From Polaribacter sp. NJDZ03 (lineage in GTDB: Bacteria; Bacteroidota; Bacteroidia; Flavobacteriales; Flavobacteriaceae), in the NCBI RefSeq assembly GCF_019263805.1, contig NZ_CP079195.1:685501-749500 (forward strand): DNA of 64,000 nt, written 5' to 3'. Under the pieces are notes generated by a model, which was given only the letters and a program-made list of their open reading frames with translations, was not told the DNA's origin and made no database searches. Positions 36,017-45,142 of the stretch are shown here, piece by piece. How positions within the stretch are numbered: position 1 is the stretch's first letter; each line of letters opens with the position of its first letter. The position numbers and the translations under genes are program-made.

Positions 36017-37516
36017 CTAAATTTCATTTAAAATAGTACTATTAATATCTTTCACAGACTTCTCTATACCGTTTTTAACAATATTCTGATACGCATCTGT
36101 ATAAGCGTCCAAAAAGGTTTTAGTGTCTTTAAGTTGCCCAAAAATAGATTCTATTTCTAAAAAAACTGCTGGATTATTTCTTGATAAAATTGCTTTCTCA
36201 GTTAAAACAGCTTCCATAGCATCTTTAATTATTAATTGAGACCCATTTTCATTTACGCCAACACTATAAATAGCAAAAGCAGCAATGATAAAAGCAGCAT
36301 GATTTACAGTTCTATTATTTTCTAACTGATTATAAACTGTAGGTAAAATAAAAATTGGAATTTTAGCAGAACTCTCAGAACAGATTCTTTCAATTTGATC
36401 TTTTATATAGGTGTTTCCGAATCTTTGGATTAATGAAAATTTATAATTTTTTAAATTCACACCTTCTAAATCTCCTAAAGTTGGTGTAACTTCATTCCCC
36501 ATATATATTCTTAAAAAAGAACTGATATCTGCATCATTTGCAGCTTCATCAATAGTAGAATAACCATATAATGCACCTAAGATTCCTAATACAGAATGAC
36601 CTGCATTTAGTAAACTTAACTTCATTTTTTCATACGGTATCACATCTTTTACAAACTGAGCGCCAACGTTTTCCCAAGCAGGTCTTCCAGCTGCAAAATC
36701 GTCTTCAATAACCCATTGTTTAAAAGGCTCACAAACTACTGGCCAACCATCATCAATACCAGAAGTTTCTTTTAATTTTTCGATATCTAATGCAGATGTT
36801 GCTGGTGTAATTCTATCTACCATTGCATTCGGAAACGATACATTTTCATCAATCCAAGATACTAAAGTTGGTGCTGCTACTTTTACATAGCTTAACAACA
36901 TTTTTTCTGTCATGTGCCCGTTTCCTTGTATATTATCACAAGATTGAATAGTAACACCTTTTAAACCATTTTCTTTTCTTAATTTCAACGCTTGCGTTAA
37001 ATATCCGAAAATAGTTTTAGGAGCATTCGGAGTTTCTAAATCGTGCTGAATTAAAGGATTCTCAAAATTGAATTCTCCTGTTGCTTCATTATAGTTATAA
37101 CCTCCTTCTGTAATGGTTAAACTGATGATTTTTACATCTTCACTCGCCATTTTTTCAATAACTTTTATTGGACTTTCTGGTGCATATAAAACTTCTACCA
37201 TAGAACCGATAATTTGTTTTGTTAACGAACCATCTAATTCTTTTATAATCAACGTATATAAACCGTCTTGCTCTTTTAGTATGTTATAAATTTTAGTATC
37301 AAAATCTAACAAAGCAACACCACAAATACCCCAATCTTTCTGAGCACCATCTTTTAATAATAAGTCCGTATAAAATGCTTCATGTGATCTATGAAAACCA
37401 CCAATACCAACATGTACAATACCTGTTTTAATTTCGCTTCTATTATAAGTAGGAGAAGTTATTTTAGTACTAATTTCTGCTAAATTCTTTTGATTTAATT
37501 TAATTATATTTTCCAT
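36017..37516 (-). CDS. Mannitol dehydrogenase-family polyol dehydrogenase
   Basis: A 499-residue long-chain polyol dehydrogenase. The N-terminal NAD-binding part has GIVHVGIGGFHRSHEAFY, and the C-terminal part has KMKLSLLNAGHS, matching the Lys/Asn/His catalytic set of mannitol 2-dehydrogenase. It probably oxidises mannitol (or a related hexitol) to fructose. The PfkB kinase gene follows directly and the NCS1 permease gene precedes it by 7 bp. Other polyols (arabitol, sorbitol) are possible. Confidence 0.9.
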   Translation of the reverse strand: MENIIKLNQKNLAEISTKITSPTYNRSEIKTGIVHVGIGGFHRSHEAFYTDLLLKDGAQKDWGICGVALLDFDTKIYNILKEQDGLYTLIIKELDGSLTKQIIGSMVEVLYAPESPIKVIEKMASEDVKIISLTITEGGYNYNEATGEFNFENPLIQHDLETPNAPKTIFGYLTQALKLRKENGLKGVTIQSCDNIQGNGHMTEKMLLSYVKVAAPTLVSWIDENVSFPNAMVDRITPATSALDIEKLKETSGIDDGWPVVCEPFKQWVIEDDFAAGRPAWENVGAQFVKDVIPYEKMKLSLLNAGHSVLGILGALYGYSTIDEAANDADISSFLRIYMGNEVTPTLGDLEGVNLKNYKFSLIQRFGNTYIKDQIERICSESSAKIPIFILPTVYNQLENNRTVNHAAFIIAAFAIYSVGVNENGSQLIIKDAMEAVLTEKAILSRNNPAVFLEIESIFGQLKDTKTFLDAYTDAYQNIVKNGIEKSVKDINSTILNEI

Positions 37517-37523
37517 GATTTTA

Positions 37524-39239
37524 TTATTTATTTAAAGAATTACCTCTTTTAAGTGCCCAAATTGATGTTACAAAATAGACTACAGTACATACAAATGCAT
37601 AGGTGTAAAATAGTTCTCTATTTGCTATATATACTTTTTCTGTTTCACTACCAAATAACACAATACAGGCCAACACAAGGGTTATTGCTAATGAAAGTAA
37701 TGAGATACCTTTTAATACCTTTGTAAATAATGATGTATCTACTATAAGTACTACTTCTTTTTGTGCCTTTATTTCTTGAAATTCATCTATGTGCGTATTT
37801 CTTACGCTCTCTTTTTCTTCTTCTTCTGGATATTTATCTTTTGCTCCATAACGTCCTGCTAAAAAAGTATAAATAAGTATTGTAAAAATCCAAGTTGGTA
37901 TAAATAAATAGTAAAAAGACATTACATTTAAAATATTTAAACCAAAACCAAACAACAATCCTAATGCCCAAGAAGCAATGGCAGGAGTACTAAAGGTTAA
38001 ATTACGATAATGAGACCAATAACGCGTATACCCTATTTTAGGGAAAATTTGATGCTCTGCAAAAACAATACTACCAACTGGTACAACTAATAAACCTGCA
38101 TACGTTAATAACGGAAGCATTTGAGAAAACACAAACGGAAAACAAGCGACTACCATAGTTACTAAACCAACAACTATAGTTGTCTTTTTTCTAGAATTTT
38201 TAGTGAAAATAGCTTGTGCAGCCAAACCAGCTCTATAAAGATTGGCAACAGCAGTCGTCCAACCAGCAACAATAACAATTACAAAACCAGACCAACCCAA
38301 AGCGTAATAAGCAACATCTCCCGGATCTAATTCTACGATAGATTTACCAATAATAACAGCTGCACCAGCTCCCATTATTCCTGCAGAGATCCAAGCAACA
38401 AAATGACCAAACATCATTCCTGTACTTGTTGTTAATCCGTAAGATTTCTTTTTAGCAAAACGAAATAAAGCCATATCAATAAGACCAAAGTGGGTAATTG
38501 AATTCGCTGCCCAAGCAAAACCGATAACTTCAAGTAATCCGATTCCTGGTTCTCCATCACTATTAAGTCCCGTCCAAATAGATTGATCTCCTAAATTTAT
38601 AAGTTCCGTCCATCCATTTGGCAATGTTTCACCTAAAACATCTAAAGAAAGTGCTGGTAAAAGTATAAATGCACCACTAATAAACATCACAAATAACCAA
38701 GGCGCACAAATTGCCGAGAATTTAGAAACCGCTGTAAAACCATATATAGCAATTGCAACCACAACAATACCAACGAGTAAAACTATTAAAACAAACCAAA
38801 GATTTGTTGGATACCAATCTAGTTGTGCCGGAATATCAAAAGCAAACCGAACTGCTGTAGAAGATACGGTTATCATTGCCGCAGAAATGACTGTAAAAAT
38901 AACAACATTTGCCCAATTATAGAGCTTTGTCATAGAGTCTCCAGCTATTTTATTAAGATAGGTATACAAACTCAATCTAGTATCTACAGCAATTGGAGAT
39001 GTAATTAACGTCCAACTTAAAACAGCTAATATATTACCAATCAATAATCCTAAAATAATATCTTTTGTAGTTGCGCCTAAGGCAACAAACGTTGCACCAA
39101 TTACAAATTCTGTGGCGGCAACATGTTCTGCAGCATACAAACCGGCAAAATGCGTCCAATTATGTAGTTTATTTTTAGCAATTGGTAATTGCTCTATTTC
39201 TAAGTCTTCGAACTGCTGATATTGATTGGGAGTTTCCAT
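37524..39239 (-). CDS. NCS1-like (purine-cytosine permease family) transporter
   Basis: A 571-residue membrane protein with about twelve transmembrane segments in the NCS1 style (GLYAAEHVAATEFVIGATFVALGATTKDIILGLLIGNIL). It has an unusual cytosolic insert around 470-500 and two extra hydrophobic segments at the C-terminus. NCS1 carriers normally move nucleobases, hydantoin or vitamins with Na+ or H+. Here it is the first gene of a polyol operon with no other transporter, so it probably carries the polyol; that is inference. A half copy of the local operator (ATGACGTTT) sits immediately before its start. Confidence 0.85.
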   Translation of the reverse strand: METPNQYQQFEDLEIEQLPIAKNKLHNWTHFAGLYAAEHVAATEFVIGATFVALGATTKDIILGLLIGNILAVLSWTLITSPIAVDTRLSLYTYLNKIAGDSMTKLYNWANVVIFTVISAAMITVSSTAVRFAFDIPAQLDWYPTNLWFVLIVLLVGIVVVAIAIYGFTAVSKFSAICAPWLFVMFISGAFILLPALSLDVLGETLPNGWTELINLGDQSIWTGLNSDGEPGIGLLEVIGFAWAANSITHFGLIDMALFRFAKKKSYGLTTSTGMMFGHFVAWISAGIMGAGAAVIIGKSIVELDPGDVAYYALGWSGFVIVIVAGWTTAVANLYRAGLAAQAIFTKNSRKKTTIVVGLVTMVVACFPFVFSQMLPLLTYAGLLVVPVGSIVFAEHQIFPKIGYTRYWSHYRNLTFSTPAIASWALGLLFGFGLNILNVMSFYYLFIPTWIFTILIYTFLAGRYGAKDKYPEEEEKESVRNTHIDEFQEIKAQKEVVLIVDTSLFTKVLKGISLLSLAITLVLACIVLFGSETEKVYIANRELFYTYAFVCTVVYFVTSIWALKRGNSLNK

Positions 39240-39324
39240 ATGACGTTTATTTAAAGTTAGTTCTTTTTAATTTTAGTGATAATGTTATACATACTGTTGT
39301 AAATATTAAGTAATTATATATGTC

Positions 39325-40185
39325 TTAAAATAAAGTTAGATCTAATTGAAGTACTGTTTTTGCTTGTTCTGGATTCCACATTGCAGTAACTCCAATTGGT
39401 AAATTATAGTTGCCTATTTTAACATCTTTGTTAAATGTTGCTCCTACATTTATAATATTAGCTGCACTATCAGTATAAAATGTTTTATCCGTAGCAAAAG
39501 ACCAAGCACTACCAGTAAATAAAGTTAAGCTAGCATCTCCTTTTTCCCAAACTTTACTATTCACTTCAAAATAATGTGTCCAAGAATTCTTTAAGCTACC
39601 ATCTACTTGAACTTCATAATCTCCTGAACCTCCATTAATTATAGTTGCTAAATATAATAAAGTATTTGTAGTTATATTGTATCCAAAATTAATATCTACA
39701 AAATTGTAGCCTTGCGTTTTATCATAACTCCAAAATTTTAATTCATCTCCTCTTTCTTCTACACCTGTGTAATTGTTATGAGAAACTGCTTCTATAAAAA
39801 AACGATCAGAAAAACGATATTTGGTATAAATAGAAACTTCTTTATAAAAAGCACTTTCTGTTTTTCCTGTTGTAAAATTATCTACATCTATCGTAGAAAA
39901 ACTTGCGCCTCCCCAAAGACCAAAAGTAAATTTCTTGTTTTTTGAATTGTATTCTAAACTCGTAGCAATCATTGCTCCAGGATGCACAACACTCCCATGC
40001 CATAAATGCATATTTTTAACATGTGCCCCAATACTAAAAGATTGATATTCGTCATTAACTAAATCGTTTTGAGCAATTGTATGTTGTACTGATATCAATA
40101 AAAATATATTTAAAAGTACGATAGAAACACTTCCCTTTTTAAGATAATAACTTACTGGTTTCTTTTCTTTGGATAATTGTCTCAT
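39325..40185 (-). CDS. Predicted outer-membrane beta-barrel protein
   Basis: A 286-residue protein with a long signal peptide (residues 1-39, with VSIVLLNIFLLISVQ and an AQ cleavage site). Amphipathic beta strands follow, ending in QLDLTLF, a terminal-Phe outer-membrane signature. It resembles flavobacterial putative porins. Upstream of the NCS1 operon in the same direction (85 bp), it may pass the polyol across the outer membrane. Its 5' region carries one of two AAACGT-N7-ACGTTT palindromes. Function is inferred from context. Confidence 0.7.
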   Translation of the reverse strand: MRQLSKEKKPVSYYLKKGSVSIVLLNIFLLISVQHTIAQNDLVNDEYQSFSIGAHVKNMHLWHGSVVHPGAMIATSLEYNSKNKKFTFGLWGGASFSTIDVDNFTTGKTESAFYKEVSIYTKYRFSDRFFIEAVSHNNYTGVEERGDELKFWSYDKTQGYNFVDINFGYNITTNTLLYLATIINGGSGDYEVQVDGSLKNSWTHYFEVNSKVWEKGDASLTLFTGSAWSFATDKTFYTDSAANIINVGATFNKDVKIGNYNLPIGVTAMWNPEQAKTVLQLDLTLF

Positions 40186-40234
40186 TACTTATCTTTTAAA
40201 TAGTTATAAATTTTAATAGGATACCTTTAAAATA

Positions 40235-40253
40235 AAACGTCATAATGACGTTT
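40235..40253. promoter_or_regulatory. Operator 1 of the polyol locus
   Basis: AAACGTCATAATGACGTTT is a perfect 19-bp palindrome (9-bp arms, one central base), 50 bp upstream of the beta-barrel gene. Its form AAACGT-N7-ACGTTT recurs at 40420-40438, and the right half recurs at the NCS1 gene start (39240-39248). It is a strong candidate site for the NUDIX-type regulator encoded next to it. Confidence 0.75.
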
Positions 40254-40419
40254 GATACGCAAATGTAAATAAAAAAATATTACAAAAACTAATAAAAAAG
40301 CAAAAAAATATCCTATATTAGCTTGAATGTATGTTAAATTGATATTACTAAAGCTAATTTTATCAGTAAAAACACATTATAAGGTAGTAGTAAAGTATTT
40401 TCTTAATTAGAAAAAAATT

Positions 40420-40438
40420 ATACGTTATAAATACGTTT
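40420..40438. promoter_or_regulatory. Operator 2 of the polyol locus
   Basis: ATACGTTATAAATACGTTT matches operator 1 in its ACGT-N7-ACGTTT core with identical spacing. It lies 50 bp upstream of the regulator's ATG and just upstream of a TAAATTTA -7-like box (40465-40472), so it would allow autoregulation. Confidence 0.65.
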
Positions 40439-40488
40439 ATTTTAAATAATTTAAAAAAAAAGATTAAATTTACATTAGAAATACAAAT

Positions 40489-41226
40489 ATGAGTAACAAG
40501 AAAATATCAAATATATCAGTAGATTGTGTTGTTTTTGGATATGATACAGATACCAAATCTTTAAATGTTTTATTAATAGAACGATATTTAGAATCAAAGT
40601 CTGAAAATAAAGTACTTGTTGATGATTATGTATTAACAGGGTATCACGTTTATGAAGATGAAACCTTAGATGACTCTGCTTCTAGAGTATTAAAGGAATT
40701 AACTGGACTTACCAATTTATATAAAAAACAATTTAGAGCTTTTGGTGACCCAAATAGATTGACGAATGAAAAAGATTTATTGTGGATTAAAAATGAAGCA
40801 TTTAACTTAAGAACCATTACAATTGCTTATTATTTTTTACTAAAAACAGAAGATGTTGCTATCGAAAATAATAAATACAAGGCACAATGGTTTTCAATTA
40901 ACGATTTACCAGAATTAGGTTTTGATCATAAACAAATCATTTTGGAAGCATATGAAGATTTAAAAACCAAATGCTTGCAGGAACCTATTATTTTTGAGTT
41001 ATTGCCAGATAAATTTACCATAAATGACGTACAAGATTTATATCAATCTATATTAGCTATAGAAATAGATAATCGGAATTTTAGAAGAAAATTAATCAAT
41101 AAAAAATATCTTGTACCTTTAGATGAAAAACAAGTTGGAGTTTCTAAAAAACCGGCACAATTGTATATGTTTAGCAAGGATATCTACAATAAAATGTTTC
41201 AAAAAAATTACTTAATCAACATTTAA
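40489..41226 (+). CDS. NUDIX-domain transcriptional regulator (NrtR/AraR-like)
   Basis: A 245-residue protein. Residues about 8-150 form a Nudix fold and 155-235 a winged helix (FTINDVQDLYQSILAIEIDNRNFRRKLI). The Nudix box at 51-74 is degraded: the REUxEE core reads RVLKEL (66-71), losing two catalytic Glu, so it should bind rather than hydrolyse its ligand. That is known for NrtR and for AraR-type sugar regulators of Bacteroidota. It is divergent from the polyol operon, with operators at both promoters, and its TAA overlaps the next ATG. The ligand is probably a sugar or sugar phosphate. Confidence 0.9.
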   Translation: MSNKKISNISVDCVVFGYDTDTKSLNVLLIERYLESKSENKVLVDDYVLTGYHVYEDETLDDSASRVLKELTGLTNLYKKQFRAFGDPNRLTNEKDLLWIKNEAFNLRTITIAYYFLLKTEDVAIENNKYKAQWFSINDLPELGFDHKQIILEAYEDLKTKCLQEPIIFELLPDKFTINDVQDLYQSILAIEIDNRNFRRKLINKKYLVPLDEKQVGVSKKPAQLYMFSKDIYNKMFQKNYLINI

Positions 41227-41876
41227 TGAAATTAAACACTTTTATTTTTGACATGGATGGAGTTATTATAGACTCTGAACCTTTTTGGCGACAAGCACAA
41301 ATAAAAATTTTATCTACTTACAGTATTACGATTACTGTAGAAGATTGTATTAAAAACACGATGGGAAAAAGGATAGATGATGTTGCCTTAACTTGGTGTC
41401 AATTACATCAATTATCTATAAATCCCCAAATATTAGAAAAAGAAATTATTGCGGCTGTAGTCCAATTAATTACTGAAAAAGGAAAAGCAAAAAAAGGTTT
41501 ATTCGAGTTGTTAGATTTTTTAACAGAAAACAACTTTAATATTGCCTTAGCAACATCATCTAGCAAACCTATTATCGATGCCGTTTTTAACAGATTGAAT
41601 ATTGCTTCTTATTTTAAAGTAGTTTGTAGTGCAGACGATGAAGAATACGGAAAACCGCATCCGGCTATTTATCTGAAAGCAGCAAAATTATTAAAAGTTC
41701 CTACTGGAAGTTGCTTGGTTTTAGAAGATAGTGTAACAGGTTTAATTGCAGCAAAATCTGCTAGTATGAATACTATTGTGATTCCTGAAGACAAAAATGA
41801 TCCGAGATTTAAATTAGCCAATAACATTTATACTTCAATGCTAGATGTTGTTAATTATTTAAAAAACCTTTCATAG
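41226..41876 (+). CDS. HAD-superfamily phosphatase / beta-phosphoglucomutase-like
   Basis: A 216-residue HAD hydrolase. Motif I is FIFDMDGVIIDSEP (Asp9, Asp11), motif II ALATSSSKP, motif III Lys plus VLEDSVTGLIAA. A helical cap lies at about 18-85. The best match is sugar-phosphate phosphatases of the YniC/hexitol-phosphatase type or beta-phosphoglucomutase. It overlaps the regulator's stop codon by one base, so it belongs to the polyol locus. It may remove toxic sugar phosphates. Substrate uncertain. Confidence 0.87.
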   Translation: MKLNTFIFDMDGVIIDSEPFWRQAQIKILSTYSITITVEDCIKNTMGKRIDDVALTWCQLHQLSINPQILEKEIIAAVVQLITEKGKAKKGLFELLDFLTENNFNIALATSSSKPIIDAVFNRLNIASYFKVVCSADDEEYGKPHPAIYLKAAKLLKVPTGSCLVLEDSVTGLIAAKSASMNTIVIPEDKNDPRFKLANNIYTSMLDVVNYLKNLS

Positions 41877-41884
41877 CAGACATT

Positions 41885-42086
41885 ATACCAATTTAACTAT
41901 TTAAAGTCGCTTTAAGTTTTTGACTGTTTATATATAAAAAAGAGATATCTGCCTGAACACTTTACCTTTAACTCAGCATAAGCTTTGTTAAAGACTTTAG
42001 TTTGGCTAATGAATATCCTTCGACAAGCTCAGGAAGACATTTAGATTTTAAATTGTTTTAGCGATAGCATAAAATTAAATTGGTAT
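41885..42086. mobile_element. MITE-like element with 12-bp perfect terminal inverted repeats
   Basis: ATACCAATTTAA (41885-41896) and TTAAATTGGTAT (42075-42086) are perfect inverted repeats bounding 202 bp without coding capacity. The interior contains a 'CCTTCGACAAGCTCAGG' unit of the dispersed repeat family. No transposase. The flanks (ATT on the left, TAATT on the right) do not give a clear duplication. Confidence 0.5.
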
Positions 42087-42192
42087 TAATTAGTTACTAT
42101 TAAACCCAACAGAGAATATTTTAATATAAAATAAACGAATACCATAAAAATAGTTTCAATTCCCCAAATAGAGTTACCTAAAATTAGAGCAT

Positions 42193-42226
42193 AAAAAAAG
42201 CTTCAATATAGTATTGAAGCTTTTTT
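42193..42226. terminator. Bidirectional terminator
   Basis: AAAAAAGCTTCAATA and TATTGAAGCTTTTTT form a perfect stem with a 3-base loop and poly-A/T tails. It lies just past the fabG stop and also faces the rightward HAD gene. Confidence 0.9.
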
Positions 42227-42247
42227 ATAATTTATAAAGTGTTTACT

Positions 42248-42991
42248 TTAGTTCATTCCTCCATCTACAGATAAAGTTTGCCCTGTAATATAAGCACTCA
42301 TATCAGAAGCTAAAAACACACATGCATTTGCAATATCTATTGGCTGCCCTCCTCTTTTTAAAGGAATACCATCTCTCCAACTTTGCACTGTTGCTTCATC
42401 TAATTTTTCTGTCATTTCTGTTTCTATAAAACCAGGAGCAACTACGTTACTTCTAATATTTCTAGAACCTAACTCTAATGCAACTGATTTAGAAAAACCA
42501 ACTATACCAGCTTTTGAAGCAGCATAATTTGTTTGACCAGCATTCCCTTTAATACCAACTACAGAACTCATATTAATAATAGAACCCGCTCTTTGTTTCA
42601 TCATTGGGCGAATAACTGCTTTGGTTAAATTAAATACAGATTTTAAATTTACTTCAATTACTTTGTCAAAATCGTCTTCAGAAATACGCATTAACAAGTT
42701 GTCTTTTGTAATACCTGCGTTATTTACTAAAATATCTATAGCACCAAATTCTTTTAAAACCTCTTTAGCTAACTCTTGAGCAGCATCAAAATCTGCAGCA
42801 TTAGATTGGTATCCTTTTGCAGAAACTCCAAATGCTTTTAATTCTTCTTCTAAAGCGTTTGCTGCATCTACAGAAGAACTGTAAGTAAAAGCCACATTTG
42901 CACCTTGTTTTGCAAATTCAATAGCAATTCCACGTCCAATACCTCTTGTTGCACCTGTAATGATAGCAGATTTATTTTCTAATAATTTCAT
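42248..42991 (-). CDS. fabG: 3-oxoacyl-[acyl-carrier-protein] reductase FabG
   Basis: A 247-residue classic SDR of FabG type: TGATRGIGRGIA (12-23) for NADPH, NNAG, Ser in NMSSVVG, YAASK as Tyr/Lys pair, and the C-terminal YITGQTLSVDGGM. All catalytic residues are present. It reduces 3-oxoacyl-ACP in fatty-acid synthesis. It is monocistronic here, with its own TATCTTTG promoter overlapping the sucD terminator. Confidence 0.95.
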   Translation of the reverse strand: MKLLENKSAIITGATRGIGRGIAIEFAKQGANVAFTYSSSVDAANALEEELKAFGVSAKGYQSNAADFDAAQELAKEVLKEFGAIDILVNNAGITKDNLLMRISEDDFDKVIEVNLKSVFNLTKAVIRPMMKQRAGSIINMSSVVGIKGNAGQTNYAASKAGIVGFSKSVALELGSRNIRSNVVAPGFIETEMTEKLDEATVQSWRDGIPLKRGGQPIDIANACVFLASDMSAYITGQTLSVDGGMN

Positions 42992-43015
42992 ATTAAGTCT
43001 TTATTTTTAAGACTG

Positions 43016-43023
43016 CAAAGATA
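43016..43023 (-). promoter_or_regulatory. fabG promoter -7 element
   Basis: On the minus strand TATCTTTG lies 24 bp before the fabG ATG, with a minus-strand TTG at 43049-43047 as -33. The promoter overlaps the sucD terminator hairpin. Confidence 0.65.
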
Positions 43024-43034
43024 CTAAATTAAAA

Positions 43035-43066
43035 AAACTCGTAAAACAAAAATGTTTTACGAGTTT
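43035..43066 (-). terminator. sucD terminator
   Basis: AAACTCGTAAAACA (43035-43048) and TGTTTTACGAGTTT (43053-43066) form a perfect 14-bp stem. On the minus strand a T-run follows. It lies 40 bp beyond the sucD stop. Confidence 0.9.
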
Positions 43067-43106
43067 ATATTTATTATATCTTAATATTACAGATAAAATT
43101 AGTTTT

Positions 43107-43979
43107 TTATTTTAAAACTTTTGCAATCATTTCACCAATTTTAGCTGGAGAACTCACAACATGAATTCCGTTTTCTGCTAAAATTTTCATTTTTGCTTGT
43201 GCTGTATCATCAGCTCCACCAACAATTGCACCTGCATGTCCCATTGTTCTTCCTGCTGGTGCAGTTTGACCTGCTATAAAACCAACAACTGGTTTTCTAT
43301 TTCCATCCGCTTTAATCCATTGTGCAGCTTCTGCTTCAAGATTTCCACCAATTTCACCAATCATTACTATTGCTTCTGTTTCTGGATCATTCATTAATAA
43401 CTCAACAGCTTCTTTTGTTGTAGTTCCAATAATTGGATCTCCACCAATACCAATTGCAGTAGTAATTCCGTACCCTTGTTTTACAACCTGGTCTGCAGCT
43501 TCATACGTTAAAGTTCCTGATTTAGAGACAATACCTACTTTACCTTTTTTAAAGATAAAACCTGGCATAATGCCAACTTTGGCTTCGTCTGGTGTAATTA
43601 CACCTGGACAGTTAGGGCCAATTAATCTACAATCTCTATTATCGATGTATGCTTTTACTTTTACCATATCTGCCGTAGGAATTCCTTCTGTAATACAAAT
43701 GATTACTTTAATTCCTGCATCTGCAGCTTCCATAATTGCATCTGCAGCAAATGCTGGTGGTACAAAAATAATAGACGTATCTGCTCCTACTTCATCTACA
43801 GATTCTTTTACTGTATTAAAAACAGGTTTTCCTAAATGCTCTTGACCTCCTTTTCCTGGAGTTACCCCTCCAACTACATTCGTTCCATAATCAATCATTT
43901 GACCAGCGTGAAAAGTACCTTCACTACCAGTAAAACCTTGAACAATAATTTTTGAATTTTTATTTACTAAAACACTCAT
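43107..43979 (-). CDS. sucD: Succinyl-CoA ligase (ADP/GDP-forming) alpha subunit
   Basis: A 290-residue SucD. It starts [24 protein letters not shown] and has the CoA-binding [18 protein letters not shown], and [13 protein letters not shown], with the phosphorylated His near residue 246. Full length for the family. It forms the alpha subunit of the TCA-cycle succinyl-CoA ligase; sucC is not in the window, which is usual in flavobacteria. It supplies succinyl-CoA, the substrate of mutA-mutB located 20 kb away. Confidence 0.97.
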   Translation of the reverse strand: MSVLVNKNSKIIVQGFTGSEGTFHAGQMIDYGTNVVGGVTPGKGGQEHLGKPVFNTVKESVDEVGADTSIIFVPPAFAADAIMEAADAGIKVIICITEGIPTADMVKVKAYIDNRDCRLIGPNCPGVITPDEAKVGIMPGFIFKKGKVGIVSKSGTLTYEAADQVVKQGYGITTAIGIGGDPIIGTTTKEAVELLMNDPETEAIVMIGEIGGNLEAEAAQWIKADGNRKPVVGFIAGQTAPAGRTMGHAGAIVGGADDTAQAKMKILAENGIHVVSSPAKIGEMIAKVLK

Positions 43980-44004
43980 TGGTTTGATATTTTATTTTGT
44001 TTCA

Positions 44005-44012
44005 CAAAAATA
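44005..44012 (-). promoter_or_regulatory. sucD promoter -7 element
   Basis: TATTTTTG on the minus strand lies 25 bp upstream of the sucD ATG and matches TAnnTTTG. The -33 region is weak (no TTG). Confidence 0.5.
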
Positions 44013-44118
44013 GTTTATTGATAGTTTCTAAAAAAGGATTCAAACAAATTATTATTAATAAAAAAGTAATAATTATATGTTTTAACCGCTATTTTTTTAG
44101 AACAAGACAATCTTAATG

Positions 44119-44146
44119 TTTTTACGAGTTATAATTCTCGTAAAAA
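44119..44146. other. Hairpin between the lpxD-like gene and sucD
   Basis: TTTTTACGAG (44119-44128) pairs perfectly with CTCGTAAAAA (44137-44146). It lies 5 bp beyond the stop of the leftward lpxD-like gene. No T-run follows the stem outside it on the minus strand, so a simple intrinsic terminator is uncertain. Confidence 0.45.
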
Positions 44147-44150
44147 ACAT

Positions 44151-45077
44151 TTATGAACTTTTTCTATCTTTTAAAAAACGTTTTATTTCTGCCATTTCTT
44201 TTAATTTTTCTCTTGATTCTGAAACTGGAGTTCCGAAATAACTTTTTCCTCCTGCAACAGATTTTGTAACTCCTGTTTGACCAAGAATTATAGCACCTTT
44301 ACCTATGGTAATTCCGCTATTTGTACCAACTTGTCCCCAAATTGTTACTTCATCTTCAATAATAACACAACCAGCAATACCTGTTTGCGAAGCTATTAAA
44401 CATTTTTTTCCAATCTTAGTATCATGACCTACATGAACTTGATTGTCAATTTTTGTTCCTTTTCCAATAGTAGTATCTCCTGTAACACCTTTATCTATAG
44501 TACAAGATGCCCCTAAATCTACATTATCTTCTAAAACGACTCTACCTCCAGAAATTAATTTATCAAATCCTTCTGGTCTATTTTTATAATAAAAAGCATC
44601 TGCTCCTAACACTGTATTTGCATGAATGGTAACATTATTACCAATTACAGCATTATCATAAATAGTTACATTTGGATGAATAATACAGTTATTACCAACA
44701 GTAACATTGTTTCCTATAAATACATTTGGTTGAATAATTGTATTTTCTCCGATAATAGCAGTTTCAGAAATACTAACTTTAGATGCTATAAATGGATTAA
44801 AATACTTCGTTATTTTATTAAAATCACGAAAAGGATCGTCTGAAATTAATAAAGCTTTTCCTTCTGGGCATTCTACTTTTTTGTTGATTAAAATTGTAGT
44901 TGCTGCAGAATTTAACGCCTTGTCATAGTACTTAGGATGATCAACAAAAACAATATCTCCTTTTTCTACAACATGAATTTCATTGATTCCTAAAATCTCA
45001 AAATTTTTATCACCAATAAATTCTGTATTTATTAGCTGTGCTATTTGCTGAAGCGTTTGTGGATTTTTGAATTTCAT
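44151..45077 (-). CDS. LpxD-like acyltransferase (second copy)
   Basis: A 308-residue left-handed beta-helix protein of the UDP-3-O-acylglucosamine N-acyltransferase family. The N-terminal substrate domain is residues 1-100; hexapeptide repeats (IGNNVTIHANTVLG, IGKGAIILGQTGV) run from 105 on. NQVHVGHDTKIG holds the expected catalytic His. It is about 40 residues shorter than the lpxD at 47978-49021. Two LpxD-type proteins in one lipid A cluster are seen in Bacteroidota. Its exact role (a second acyl transfer or an unrelated sugar) is not clear. It lies 66 bp after efp. Confidence 0.88.
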   Translation of the reverse strand: MKFKNPQTLQQIAQLINTEFIGDKNFEILGINEIHVVEKGDIVFVDHPKYYDKALNSAATTILINKKVECPEGKALLISDDPFRDFNKITKYFNPFIASKVSISETAIIGENTIIQPNVFIGNNVTVGNNCIIHPNVTIYDNAVIGNNVTIHANTVLGADAFYYKNRPEGFDKLISGGRVVLEDNVDLGASCTIDKGVTGDTTIGKGTKIDNQVHVGHDTKIGKKCLIASQTGIAGCVIIEDEVTIWGQVGTNSGITIGKGAIILGQTGVTKSVAGGKSYFGTPVSESREKLKEMAEIKRFLKDRKSS

Positions 45078-45142
45078 TGTTAGCTCTTAACTTTTAGCTT
45101 TTAGCTCTTAGCGAAATGCCAAAAGCTAAAAGCCAATAGTGA

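Noticed and set aside
44119..44146. Simple intrinsic terminator of the lpxD-like gene
   Set aside because: The stem is strong, but on the minus strand no T-run follows it outside the stem, so it is listed only as a hairpin.
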